Shown one piece after another: positions 53,114 through 62,647 of a stretch of DNA of 64,000 nucleotides. Position numbers and translations under genes: made by a program. The first letter of the stretch is position 1, and each line of letters opens with the position of its first letter. This stretch comes from Chitinophaga sp. CF418 (GTDB lineage: Bacteria; Bacteroidota; Bacteroidia; Chitinophagales; Chitinophagaceae). The notes beneath the pieces are model-generated. The model did no database searches, had not been told where the DNA came from, and saw nothing but the letters and a program-made list of their open reading frames with translations. The DNA lies in contig NZ_FRCN01000001.1 in assembly GCF_900142925.1 (NCBI RefSeq), forward strand, positions 806,001 to 870,000, written 5' to 3'.

Positions 53114-54159
53114 TTAATAAAACTTTGGCAAAGGATTTAAAGCAAGATTACCCCGCTGATGCCAGTATGGATAAATTGTCGGCGCCTCACTTGCAGCATC
53201 CAGTTTTTTCACCTGTTCCACCGTCAGGTTCCACCCTACTGCTGCCAGGTTCTGTTTTAATTGCTCTTCATTCCTGGCACCGATAATAATGCTGGATACT
53301 GTTGGTCTCTGCAATAACCAGTTAATAGCTACCTGAGCTACTGTTTTGCCTGTCTCTGCAGCCACTTCATCCAATGCATCCACGACCTTATACAGTAGTT
53401 CGTCAGGGACTGCAAATGAAGGGACAGGACTACCTCCCTGTACTACACGACTGTCGGCAGGAAATGGCTGGTTACGGCGGTATTTTCCTCCCAGCATGCC
53501 CGCTGCCAGTGGGCTCCATACCAGTGCGCCTACTTTCTGATCAATGCCCAATGGCATTAATTCCCATTCATATTCCCTGTTGACGAGTGAATAATATACC
53601 TGGTGGGCCACATATTTATTCCATCCATATCTGTCTGCAACGGCCTGGGATTTCATCAGGTGCCATCCCGAGAAATTGGAGGCTGCAATGTAACGCACCT
53701 TACCACTCTGTATCAGATCGTCCAGGCTGCGTAGCACCTCTTCCACAGGTGTATTCCCGTCAAATCCGTGCATGTGATAGATGTCAATATAGTCAGTATT
53801 CAACCGCTTCAAACTGGCTTCCACGTTTTTGATCAGCTGAAAGCGGGATGATCCCTGGTAGTTGGCGTCCCTGGGACCACTACTCATCGGAAAAGTGGAT
53901 TTTTGGAGATAAGCACTTTATCGCGCTTTCCACTGATAGCCTTTCCCAATATCTCTTCCGAAAGTCCGTCAGAATAAATATCTGCGGTATCAAATAAATT
54001 AACGCCGGCGTCCAGGCAGAGGTTTACCAACCGTGTCGCCTCTTCTGCCTGTGTACTTCCCCATGCCTTGAAAAACTCATTACTTCCACCAAAAGTGGCG
54101 GTGCCAAATGTCAATACCGGCACCTGCAATCCTGATCCTCCTAAAAATCTGTATTCCAT
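53114..54159 (-). pseudogene. Aldo/keto reductase disrupted by a frameshift
   Basis: The N-terminal part (54159 to about 53900; MEYRFLGGSGLQVPVLTFG, DTADIYSDGLSEEILGKAI) and the C-terminal part (53887-53114; SSRFQLIKNVEASLKRLNTD, ASNFSGWHLMKSQ, GARNEEQLKQNLAAVGW) are the two halves of one aldo/keto reductase. They are in different frames. The break lies in an A5 run (T5 at 53900-53904 on plus); with six A the reading would be ISKKSTFPMSSGP, as in intact relatives. So a single A was lost, or the run is a sequencing error or a slip-prone site. All other conserved parts appear intact. Confidence 0.85.
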
Positions 54160-54377
54160 CTTGTTTACGTTAACTATTAAAGAATTAGATAGCCGTACAA
54201 AGATCACACTTTCCCGATTTCCCGACCTGTACAAATCATATATATATCTGTAAATATAGGAGATGGTGCAGCACCTATCCATGCTATCTTCTAAAATAGC
54301 AATGACTGCCACAAGTACAGTCGCAGGTACTTTTGCATATTTTTTGTGTTACCATGTGCATACTAACAGCATAAAAT

Positions 54378-54674
54378 ATGGCAACGTTTTCAGAGCTTAT
54401 AAATAGTGATAAACCGGTATTGGTGGATTTCTTTGCAACCTGGTGCGGCCCCTGTAAGATGCAGGCGCCTATACTGGACCAGCTGAAACAGAGAGTAGGC
54501 GATGCCGCTACGATTATCAAAGTGGACGTAGATAAAAATCCGGCTGCGGCTAATGCGTACCAGGTACAGGGAGTGCCCACACTGATCCTTTTTAAACAGG
54601 GCAAGATAGTATGGCGCCAATCTGGCGTGGTACCGGTGAATAATCTGGAACAAATTGTCAGGCAGAATGCGTGA
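54378..54674 (+). CDS. trxA: Thioredoxin
   Basis: Protein of 98 residues with the classic active site FATWCGPCKMQAP (WCGPC, about 21-25), the buried Asp near residue 15 (VLVDFF) and the cis-Pro in VQGVPTLILF (about 68). It is a cytoplasmic disulphide reductase without signal peptide, and of standard length for thioredoxin 1. The gene converges with the RND operon end at 54692. Whether it is the main or an accessory thioredoxin of this genome cannot be told. Confidence 0.9.
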   Translation: MATFSELINSDKPVLVDFFATWCGPCKMQAPILDQLKQRVGDAATIIKVDVDKNPAAANAYQVQGVPTLILFKQGKIVWRQSGVVPVNNLEQIVRQNA

Positions 54675-54691
54675 CAACCGGCCTGCTGATC

Positions 54692-55804
54692 TTACTTATT
54701 TACTTTCCAAAAGGCGGTACTACCGGGTTTCCGTTCATCGGTAGCCTTCATTAACAAGGTATCTCCCGGTTGTATGCCTGCAAATATCTCGGTTCCCTTA
54801 TCTGTAGTGAGCCCTTGCCTGATGTCTACCCATTCGGCTTTATCTTGCCTTACCCGGATCACAAATTTCCTTTCCTGTGTAGTTGTTATTGCAGTGGCAG
54901 GTACAATCACAGATGGCATATCCCGCTGTAAGGCTATTTTCACATATGCAAAAGCGCCGGCTTTGAGTTTCCCTTCGCTGTTGGGCACTTCAAACTCCCA
55001 TAGTTCCGTACGGGTAGCGGGATCAATGGCACCCGATTTACGGGTAAGCTTTGCCGCAAACCGTTCCAGCGGATAGGCATCTACCCTGAAGTCTATACTA
55101 CCAGCAGCCCGGGCTGCTCCGGTGTATATCTCAGGCACAGCAGCACGCAAACGTAACAGGTGAAGGTCCTGTATGGTAAGCAAAGGCGTATTCGTTCCTG
55201 TAAAAGCACCGGCGTTTACTTTCCTGGCCGTAATAATGCCATTGAAAGGAGCAGTGATATGCAGATAACCAGATACATCCCTGTACGCCTGAGACTGTTT
55301 CTCTGCGGCCACATAAGCACTGCTGTCGGCCATCATCTGGTTCCTGCTGCGTTCAAGATCGACGGGCGCTACTATACCCGGTGTCCTGGCCTGGGAGGCA
55401 CGGTACAATCGTTCATAATTGTCCTTGCTGGAAGTCCACTTCGCCTTCGCCGACGATACACTGGCTTCCGATTCCGCAAAACGGCTATTTACTTCCGGTG
55501 CTTTTATGACTGCCAGCACCTGTCCTTTTCTGACTTTATCGCCAAGATCCACTTTCATCTCCTGTACAAATCCTTCCACTTTCGCATACAGATCTGCATA
55601 TTCATAAGGCAGCAGTTCAGCAGGAAGCTCCACTGTTTTATGCAGGGTATCCTGCTGTACGATGAATGCTGCTACGGTATCCTTCGCTGTACCCGCCTCA
55701 GTGGCATCTGTTTGTTTTGGACCACCACAGGCAGTCAGCAGATAAACAGCACAGATAACAAGGGCTAATGGCCCGGAAGCTTTATTTTTTATCTTCTTTG
55801 TCAT
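54692..55804 (-). CDS. RND efflux periplasmic adaptor (membrane fusion protein)
   Basis: Protein of 370 residues from ATG 55804. A lipoprotein signal ends in LLTAC (Cys near 27). HlyD-like parts are lipoyl half (KVEGFVQEMKVDLGDKVRKG, about 77-96), an alpha-hairpin (about 105-180), second lipoyl half (HITAPFNGIITARKVNAGAF, about 185) and the beta-barrel. It is the last gene of a three-gene efflux operon; its start overlaps the end of the pump gene by 23 bases, implying coupled translation. Confidence 0.9.
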   Translation of the reverse strand: MTKKIKNKASGPLALVICAVYLLTACGGPKQTDATEAGTAKDTVAAFIVQQDTLHKTVELPAELLPYEYADLYAKVEGFVQEMKVDLGDKVRKGQVLAVIKAPEVNSRFAESEASVSSAKAKWTSSKDNYERLYRASQARTPGIVAPVDLERSRNQMMADSSAYVAAEKQSQAYRDVSGYLHITAPFNGIITARKVNAGAFTGTNTPLLTIQDLHLLRLRAAVPEIYTGAARAAGSIDFRVDAYPLERFAAKLTRKSGAIDPATRTELWEFEVPNSEGKLKAGAFAYVKIALQRDMPSVIVPATAITTTQERKFVIRVRQDKAEWVDIRQGLTTDKGTEIFAGIQPGDTLLMKATDERKPGSTAFWKVNK

Positions 55805-58800
55805 AATAAATACTGTCTTTATCGTCCGGATCGAGAGATACAAACCTGTAAGGTCTTTTCCCTGTATATGACCGGTAAATATGAGGAAGGAAAAACAATA
55901 CACTTACAGCAGAAAACAACAAGCCTCCTATCACTGCAATACCCAAAGGCGCGGTCTGATCACCACCTTCAGACAATCCCAGCGCCATCGGTATCATCCC
56001 CGCTATCATCGCAGCACTGGTCATCAGGATAGGACGCAACCTGTTCTCTGCGGCCAGCATATAGGAATTGCTATCACCGGCACGCCTGTAATACTCGGCA
56101 TTTGTAATGAACAATACACTATTAGCAATAGCCACTCCTGCGGCCATAATGATGCCCATATAGGATTGTATATTCAGGGTATTGCCTGTTATAAACAGAA
56201 AGAGCAATGCGCCTGCAATAACTGCAGGAATAACTGACAATGCGGCCAGCGACACACGGAAAGACTGGAAGTAAACCGCCATCAGCATAAAAATAACCAC
56301 AAGCGCTACCAGTAAACCAAACTGCAGGCTTGTCAGCGTTTGCTGCAATAACTCCGGCTGACCGCGTAACAGTATGCGTGCGCCGTTCTGTAATTTCCCC
56401 ATGTCTGCAATAGCCTTATTCACACGTTTGAATACCGATCCCTGGTCCTGCGATTGTATATTGGCGGTGATAGTTATGTAACGCTGCTGATTCAACCTGT
56501 CATATTCCCCTGCTACGCTGGTGTATTTCCAGGATGCCACTTCGTTGAGATAATGGGTTTTACCATCAGCTCCTGCCACTGGAATTGCTTCCAGCTGCGC
56601 TGTGTTGTTCATACGGAACTCGGGGTATTGTACCTGCACCTGGTAAGCTGTTCCCGTAGTTTTATCCAGCCAGTAACTGGGATTGGTAAAACGGCTGGAA
56701 GAAGTGGCTGTTACCAGCGATCTTGAGATTTGTTCTGTACTGAGTCCCAACTGGCCTGCTTTTACGCGGTCTATGTCTAACCTGATAGCAGGATATTCAA
56801 GTGGAGTGGTAATCTGCAGATCCCGTAACGCCGGTATTGCTGACAATTTCTTCAGGAGTTGCACCGCTGTAGCCTTTCCTTCCACCAGGTTCCTATTCGC
56901 TACGGCAATCTCCACGGGATTGGTATTGCCAAGGTTTAACACCTGCTCAACAATATCGCCCGGTTCAAAAGAGATAGTAGCAGAGGGCATTTCTTTCTTC
57001 ACAGCAGCACGCAATAATTCCATGAAAACCGGCATCGCTATGGCGTCTTTTCTGAGCTTTATACGCACAACCGATTCCTGTGGCCCTCCCGTCCAGAGGT
57101 GAATGTAGTTCACCGGGTAACTGGAAGGCTGGGTACCTACAAAAGCGGAAGTAAGTTCTACGTTGCCTTTACCTGCGATACTGTCTGTCAGTGCCAGTAA
57201 TTTTCGGGTAGCGTCTTCGGTGCGTTCAAAACGGGTACCTACGGGTAAGCGCAAACGGACCTGCGTCTGGCCACTATCTGTACGGGGGAATAACGCCGTA
57301 CCGGTGGCGTTGAACAGCAATATGACCAACAGCAAAGACATCCCTATGAACAGTACAGTCACCCAGCTTTTATCAAATACCGGCTTGCTGCCCTTAGCAA
57401 CATACCAGCTTTTAAAGCGGTCAAAGCGGCCGGGGGAAGCGGTTGTATTCAAATGAGTTTTCAGGAACCAGTTTGAGGCTACCGGCACAAAGGTCTGCGA
57501 CAAAAAGAAAGAGGCGATCATAGCAAAAGCTACTGCCAGAGATAAGGGTAGAAACATCGCTCCCGGCACACCGTTCATAAATACAGCCGGCACGAACACC
57601 GCCAGTATACTGAGCAGGATGAGTAGCTTCGGACCGGCAATTTCTTTGGCGCCATCAGCAATAGCTCTCGCCTTGCTTTTACCGGCTTCCATATGACGGT
57701 GGATATTCTCTACTGTAACCGTGGCTTCATCCACCAGTATTCCCACCGACAATGCCAGGCCACCCAGGGTCATGATATTGATCGTTTGCCCTGTGAGGTA
57801 AAGTAATGTTGCAGAGGTAAGCAATGCAAGCGGAATGGTCATTACTACAATCAATGCACTGCGCCGGTCTCCCAGGAACAATAATACCATCAGGCCAGTC
57901 AGCAACGCTCCTATCCCACCTTCGAACAACAAGCTTTTCAGGGAGTTGATCACATATCCTGACTGGTCAAATGCGTAGGTTACTTTAATATCTGAAGGAA
58001 TAGCAGCCTGCATATCCGGCAATGCAGCCTTTACCCGCTGCACCACATCCCAGGTGGAAGCATCTGCCCGCTTGGTAACAGGAATATATACCGCCCGTTT
58101 GCCGTTCACCAGCGCGTAACTGGTAGTCACGTCGGAGCCCATACTTACTGATGCAATATCTCTCACATATACCGCGGGACCTGCCCCCAATTGTAAAGGC
58201 GTATTCTGCAGGTCCTGCAGGGTTTCAATAACACTGTTCTGTGGTGTGATATAGGTTGTATCTCCTATACGGATATTTCCCGCAGGAGAGATAGTGTTGG
58301 ATCTCGCCAAAGCCTGTACGACCTGGTCGGGCGCAAGACCGTAACCTCTCACTTTTTCGGGATCTACTGTGATCAATACTGTCTTTTGATTCCCCCCGAA
58401 AGGAGGTGGTGCCGATACTCCCGGCAAAGTAGAGAACATAGGACGCACTTTGAACAATGCCAGGTCAGCAATTTCTCCCAGGGAGCGGTTCTCCGAACTG
58501 AATACCAGTTGTCCGACCGGTACGCTGCCTGCATCAAAACGGGTCACAAATGGCGGCACTGTTCCCGGTGGCATAAATGCCCTCGACCTGTTCACATAGC
58601 CTACCACTTCCGCCATTGCCTGGCTCATATCAGTTCCCTCGTTGAACTCCAGCTTAATAATAGCAGCACCCTGGATGCTTTTGGAAGTGACATATTTTAC
58701 ACCGGTGATGTACAGGAAATGGTATTCATAGTAAGAGGTAACAAAACCTTCCATCTGTTCAGGAGAAAGGCCGCCGTAAGGCTGTGCCACATACACCACC

Positions 58801-58928
58801 GGCAATCCCAGGCGGGGAAAGATGTCTATTTTAGTGTTCCTGACAGACAGCACTGAAAAGAAGACAATCCCGATAACCGCCACGAGAATAGTAACAGGAT
58901 GCCGTAATGCCGAAATAATAAGCTTCAT
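55782..58928 (-). CDS. RND efflux pump, inner-membrane permease
   Basis: Protein of 1048 residues, full length for an AcrB/CusA-type pump with twelve membrane helices and two large periplasmic loops. Visible blocks: TKIDIFPRLGLPVVYVAQPYG near the start, LALSVGILVDEATVTVENIHRH near 395 (the conserved acidic motif in helix 4), and a second membrane bundle around 860-1010 (SYMGIIMAAGVAIANSVLFITNA). No Cus-type metal-binding methionine cluster was noticed, so drugs or other organic compounds are more likely than copper/silver. Middle gene of the operon. Confidence 0.9.
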   Translation of the reverse strand: MKLIISALRHPVTILVAVIGIVFFSVLSVRNTKIDIFPRLGLPVVYVAQPYGGLSPEQMEGFVTSYYEYHFLYITGVKYVTSKSIQGAAIIKLEFNEGTDMSQAMAEVVGYVNRSRAFMPPGTVPPFVTRFDAGSVPVGQLVFSSENRSLGEIADLALFKVRPMFSTLPGVSAPPPFGGNQKTVLITVDPEKVRGYGLAPDQVVQALARSNTISPAGNIRIGDTTYITPQNSVIETLQDLQNTPLQLGAGPAVYVRDIASVSMGSDVTTSYALVNGKRAVYIPVTKRADASTWDVVQRVKAALPDMQAAIPSDIKVTYAFDQSGYVINSLKSLLFEGGIGALLTGLMVLLFLGDRRSALIVVMTIPLALLTSATLLYLTGQTINIMTLGGLALSVGILVDEATVTVENIHRHMEAGKSKARAIADGAKEIAGPKLLILLSILAVFVPAVFMNGVPGAMFLPLSLAVAFAMIASFFLSQTFVPVASNWFLKTHLNTTASPGRFDRFKSWYVAKGSKPVFDKSWVTVLFIGMSLLLVILLFNATGTALFPRTDSGQTQVRLRLPVGTRFERTEDATRKLLALTDSIAGKGNVELTSAFVGTQPSSYPVNYIHLWTGGPQESVVRIKLRKDAIAMPVFMELLRAAVKKEMPSATISFEPGDIVEQVLNLGNTNPVEIAVANRNLVEGKATAVQLLKKLSAIPALRDLQITTPLEYPAIRLDIDRVKAGQLGLSTEQISRSLVTATSSSRFTNPSYWLDKTTGTAYQVQVQYPEFRMNNTAQLEAIPVAGADGKTHYLNEVASWKYTSVAGEYDRLNQQRYITITANIQSQDQGSVFKRVNKAIADMGKLQNGARILLRGQPELLQQTLTSLQFGLLVALVVIFMLMAVYFQSFRVSLAALSVIPAVIAGALLFLFITGNTLNIQSYMGIIMAAGVAIANSVLFITNAEYYRRAGDSNSYMLAAENRLRPILMTSAAMIAGMIPMALGLSEGGDQTAPLGIAVIGGLLFSAVSVLFFLPHIYRSYTGKRPYRFVSLDPDDKDSIYYDKEDKK

Positions 58929-58935
58929 AATATCT

Positions 58936-60336
58936 TCATTTTATGCTGCCGGTAAATTCATCCAGGTTGCCATTGGCGATGGAGATTTCCAGCAAGGCAC
59001 GCCATACCTGCAATAATGCCCCTGCCTCGTTTGTTTCTGCTTTTAAGAGGTCATATTGCCCCTGTATCAATCTTGTAAAATCTATCAGCCCGCTCTGATA
59101 ACTAAGTGTAAGGCCATCATAGGCATACCTCGCCGCCTGGGACTGTACAGTACTCTGATGGGCTATCAGAAGGCTCTGACGATAGCTAAACTGAGCGATC
59201 TCCTGTTGTTTCTGCAGGTTCAATGTTACCTGTCCTATTTCTGCTGTTGCCACTTTTACCATTGCCTGGTACTGTTTCTTTTGCAGGCTTACCAGTGTAA
59301 ACTGCAGTATCGGAAAACTCACCTGTATACCGGCGCCATAATTCTTGCGGGTAAGGCTCCAGCCGTTTGCCTTGTCGACCGTTCCATCTGCACCTACACC
59401 GGAACCTCTGGCATAAGCATTGGCCCATATATCGAGCCGGGGACGCCATAAGCGTTGTATTTCTCTTAAGGAAGCCTCACTCACGGCTTTCTTTGCCTCG
59501 TAGTAACGGAACAAGGGATGATCCGTTATTTTCACGGTATCCGTTTTTACCGCGGGCAACTGCGTTGCCAGCAACGTATCTGATAACCTGATATTGTCGG
59601 GAGAACCGGAGATGGCAGCAATACGGGACAGCTCCGTCAGCTCCATATAATACTGACGCTGTGTGTTTAGCAGTTCAGTTTCCGCCTGCGCAAGAGCCGC
59701 CTGAAACTGGATAGTATCAATACCGGGACGTAATCCCTCCGCGGCGTATACCAGTGATTGCTCCAACCCGGTGCGGGTACGGGCAATATTGACCTTATAG
59801 CTTTCCATCAACTGTTGCAGATACACAGCATTCAGATAGGTGGCAATGGCCATGTATTGTTGGCGGAACAGGGCATCATTATAAAAACTATTCGCCAGCT
59901 TATATTCAGCCGCCGCCTTTTCAACAGCCGCCTGTCGCTGGCCGAATGTCAGTGGATTCCACTTTACCATCGCTCCTAAAGCTGTTCCCGGAACAGGATC
60001 GTAGACATTGCCGGAGGAAGGAGGGCCACTGATGGGTAATATCAATCCGGGATAACTCATTCCGGTGATGTTATTGTAGGTGGCATAGCCTGCCTGATAA
60101 CCGGCAGTCACTTCGGGCATTATAGTGTTCTTAGCGATCTTCACATTAAAACCGGCTGCGTTGGCCTGTTCCTTATAGCCAGCCAGTTGTGGTTGCTGCG
60201 ACTGAACAAGTGATAAGACCTCCCTCACCGAAATAACCTGCTGCTGCCCCATGGCATGCTGCAACACAGTGATGGCCCACAGACTAACAGTTAACGTTAT
60301 GAACCGGTAATAAGAACAAAAGAGACTTTTCATCAT
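58936..60336 (-). CDS. TolC-family outer-membrane efflux protein
   Basis: Protein of 466 residues from ATG 60336. A signal peptide (about 1-33, ending HAMGQ) is followed by two OEP repeats of long helical coiled segments (ALAQAETELLNTQRQYYMEL; QKQQEIAQFSYRQSLLIAHQ) and strand parts (IQVSFPILQFTL). Such proteins form the outer-membrane channel of tripartite pumps. First gene of the operon, with seven bases to the pump gene. The order channel-pump-adaptor is unusual compared with the common adaptor-pump-channel order, but is seen in Bacteroidota. Confidence 0.85.
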   Translation of the reverse strand: MMKSLFCSYYRFITLTVSLWAITVLQHAMGQQQVISVREVLSLVQSQQPQLAGYKEQANAAGFNVKIAKNTIMPEVTAGYQAGYATYNNITGMSYPGLILPISGPPSSGNVYDPVPGTALGAMVKWNPLTFGQRQAAVEKAAAEYKLANSFYNDALFRQQYMAIATYLNAVYLQQLMESYKVNIARTRTGLEQSLVYAAEGLRPGIDTIQFQAALAQAETELLNTQRQYYMELTELSRIAAISGSPDNIRLSDTLLATQLPAVKTDTVKITDHPLFRYYEAKKAVSEASLREIQRLWRPRLDIWANAYARGSGVGADGTVDKANGWSLTRKNYGAGIQVSFPILQFTLVSLQKKQYQAMVKVATAEIGQVTLNLQKQQEIAQFSYRQSLLIAHQSTVQSQAARYAYDGLTLSYQSGLIDFTRLIQGQYDLLKAETNEAGALLQVWRALLEISIANGNLDEFTGSIK

Positions 60337-60437
60337 GAACCGCAATACGATTTACGCCGGTGGGAAATAATTAACAACGCATAAAATTAGAGAACGGGCT
60401 TACCGATGTATGGTATTTTTTGACGATAGTTTGGTAT

Positions 60438-61259
60438 CTACTTCATTGAACGGAAGGCCTGCGGAGTAGATCCTGCTAAACGTTTGAAATACTTCACGAA
60501 ATGAGACGGATCATTGAAATTTAACAGAAAGGAAATTTCAGATACCGTTTTATCTGTGTACAACAGTAAGCGCCTGGCCTCTTTTATAATAAAGCCGGCC
60601 AGGACCTCGGCTGCCCCCGTACCGGTGGTATTACGGCAGGCAATGTTCAGATGCTGCGGGGTGGTATTCAGCAGCGCTGCATAGTAATTTACGGTATTTC
60701 TGACAGGAATACCAGTACTCAGTAATTCCAGGAATGACTGATAAAGATCTCCTCTTCTGGAAGGCCTGACCAGTTCCAGACCCGCCACTTCCTGTATTTT
60801 AGTCAGCAGGACCTTCAGCAGGCCCTCCATAATGCGGAAGGTATGCTCGGTTTCAGATTGTCCTTCTTTCACCAGCAGCTCAAACAGCTGGCTGATGGTA
60901 GTTGTATCTTCTATCCTTAAACAAGGGATATTCCCTATTTTTGCCAGTAACATCCCCAGCTGGGGATCAAGGCTTTTCTCTACAAATTCTTTCTTCAGGA
61001 TAACCACATACCCATCGGGGACGTCCCGCAGGTCCCAGTTATGCACCTGATCTTCTTTAATAAAGAACAATATGGGAGGGCTTATTTCATAACACACGTC
61101 ATCGATCCAGTGGGCGCCGCTACCCTGGGCAAGGTAAATGATCTCAAAATATTGCTTGTGCTTATGCGGCTCCGTTTTCCGGATATCATTCCTGAAAACA
61201 GCTGCCTTTATGTGCTTCTCCTGACTGATCTTATTTTTTACCGGAATATGCTGTTTCAC
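60438..61259 (-). CDS. AraC-family regulator of the efflux operon
   Basis: Protein of about 273 residues. A cupin-type sensor half (EPHKHKQYFEIIYLAQGSGAHWI, about 27-49) and a C-terminal AraC-type helix-turn-helix pair (SEISFLLNFNDPSHFVKYFKR, ending STPQAFRSMK). No ATG is available in-frame at the start: I chose the GTG at 61259; a TTG at 61310 would add 17 residues. It lies 101 bases upstream of the efflux operon on the same strand and is its likely regulator. Confidence 0.75.
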   Translation of the reverse strand: MKQHIPVKNKISQEKHIKAAVFRNDIRKTEPHKHKQYFEIIYLAQGSGAHWIDDVCYEISPPILFFIKEDQVHNWDLRDVPDGYVVILKKEFVEKSLDPQLGMLLAKIGNIPCLRIEDTTTISQLFELLVKEGQSETEHTFRIMEGLLKVLLTKIQEVAGLELVRPSRRGDLYQSFLELLSTGIPVRNTVNYYAALLNTTPQHLNIACRNTTGTGAAEVLAGFIIKEARRLLLYTDKTVSEISFLLNFNDPSHFVKYFKRLAGSTPQAFRSMK

Positions 61260-61460
61260 TCCGAGGCCTTTTAATAAAGATTTGCATCCAAGGTCATAGT
61301 TACAGAACAAATCTAAAGGAATTCTGCCAACCTGTACTTACTTCCATTCCCCCCATCATACCACTTATACCCTCAAAAACCCATCTTATGCCATTTCCCT
61401 CCGCCGGGCAGCGTGCAGCGGTTACCTTCACAATATAATTACCGTTTAAAAAGAGAGGCT

Positions 61461-62336
61461 ATGGTAAAGTCTATGCAGACGGCAGCATTGAAATATGCTT
61501 ATTTCATTCATGCCGCTTACCAGGTCAGTGAGCAGAGCCCATTACAGGAAGAGTATCCGGTTTTTCCGGCGGGCTATACACTGGTGTATAATATTCATAT
61601 GAAGGATCCTGGTAAGGGAAAAGGAGGATTAACATATTGCGGATTTCTGGCAAAAAGCAATTTCTCGCCGGATACGTCAGTGACATATGTATTGGCGCTG
61701 AAAGGTACAAACAACTACCTGGACTGGGTAGATACGCTGGATATCCTGCCCTCACCCGGACCATTTGGGAATAATAGCGGGAATGTTGTGTCCGGCTTCC
61801 TGGATATATACAATCATATGACCTTTTCCGATCCGGGGCAGTTTAAGCCCAAAGGATTGCTGAAATATATCAGATACAGCATTCGCTATACCGACATGCA
61901 GTCGGATGATGATGTACAACCGATGGTCTGTACAGGTCATGGTCTTGGGGGGGCAATGGCTACATTATTTGCGGCGGGGGATGCTTATACCCTGCACCCC
62001 TGCCGCTCCTATACCTATGGTTCTCCCTGTGTGGGCGATCCGGCCTTTGTTTCCTTTTATAATGCCCTGATCACAACCAGCGAGCGTTATTACAATCTGC
62101 CGGATCTCGTACCCACCATCCTGGATGCCTTTGGTTACGACCATGTGCACAGCGGTATTCCGCTGGATTCACTGGGAGATCCTGCGCTCAACTGGTTACC
62201 CGATTGCACGCATTCGCTCAATACATATATGTACCTGTTAGGAGCCAGTCCTTCGGTGATAAACAGTAATTGCCTTATCTCTGATATAGACGATGATGTA
62301 ATGATAAAAAAATTGAGTTTTCGTAGACGATATTAG
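61461..62336 (+). CDS. Class 3 lipase-fold protein without catalytic serine
   Basis: Protein of 291 residues from ATG 61461, preceded by an AGAGAGG tract; an upstream GTG at 61413 is possible. The Lipase_3 core is visible: oxyanion part VLALKGTNNYLDWVDTL, elbow TGHGLGGAMATLF (about 159-171), later Asp in YNLPDLVPTIL and His in DCTHSLNTYM. The elbow should read GHSLGG. Here the Ser codon is GGT (61941-61943), a one-base change from AGT, so the nucleophile is Gly and hydrolysis by the normal mechanism is impossible. No signal peptide. It may be a pseudoenzyme or a recently damaged lipase. Confidence 0.75.
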   Translation: MVKSMQTAALKYAYFIHAAYQVSEQSPLQEEYPVFPAGYTLVYNIHMKDPGKGKGGLTYCGFLAKSNFSPDTSVTYVLALKGTNNYLDWVDTLDILPSPGPFGNNSGNVVSGFLDIYNHMTFSDPGQFKPKGLLKYIRYSIRYTDMQSDDDVQPMVCTGHGLGGAMATLFAAGDAYTLHPCRSYTYGSPCVGDPAFVSFYNALITTSERYYNLPDLVPTILDAFGYDHVHSGIPLDSLGDPALNWLPDCTHSLNTYMYLLGASPSVINSNCLISDIDDDVMIKKLSFRRRY

Positions 62337-62423
62337 TACACTATGGTTATGTTAATCAGGAAGGAAAGCCGCTTCGTTTATACGAGGGGGCCTATCTTTT
62401 TTATAGGGGTCAATAAAACAATC

Positions 62424-62645
62424 CCGTGTATTATCCGGATTGGAACCATTCCGTCCCCGGGGGTGCACCCCGGGCTACAAATACAAAGACCCCTAAAAGG
62501 GGTCTAATGCAGCGAATTAAAACCCGCGTATTATCCAGGGATGACCGCATCCTCTATGAAGATGATGCGGATAGCCACTGTCCTATGTGATTAGCTCCGT
62601 AGGAGCTACGTGTTTGTAGCCCGAGGTGCAACTCCGGGACAAGAA
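62424..62645. repeat. Interspersed palindromic repeat, two inverted copies
   Basis: It fills the 311-base gap 62337-62647, which has no gene. Copy one (62451-62505) has TCCCCGGGGGTGCACCCCGG followed by a short hairpin; copy two (62593-62645) is the same in inverse orientation. Both contain the GGGCTACAAA-type core, and each has an own small hairpin: GACCCC-TAAAA-GGGGTC in the first, AGCTCC-GTA-GGAGCT in the second. The base pairs differ but pairing is kept. A direct repeat CCCGxGTATTATCC (62424, 62523) adds to the structure. This looks like a family of repeats spread through such genomes. Confidence 0.75.
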
Positions 62646-62647
62646 TA

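Noticed and set aside
55160..55768. Plus-strand frame of 202 codons opposite the RND adaptor
   Set aside because: Antisense shadow of a well-supported adaptor gene.
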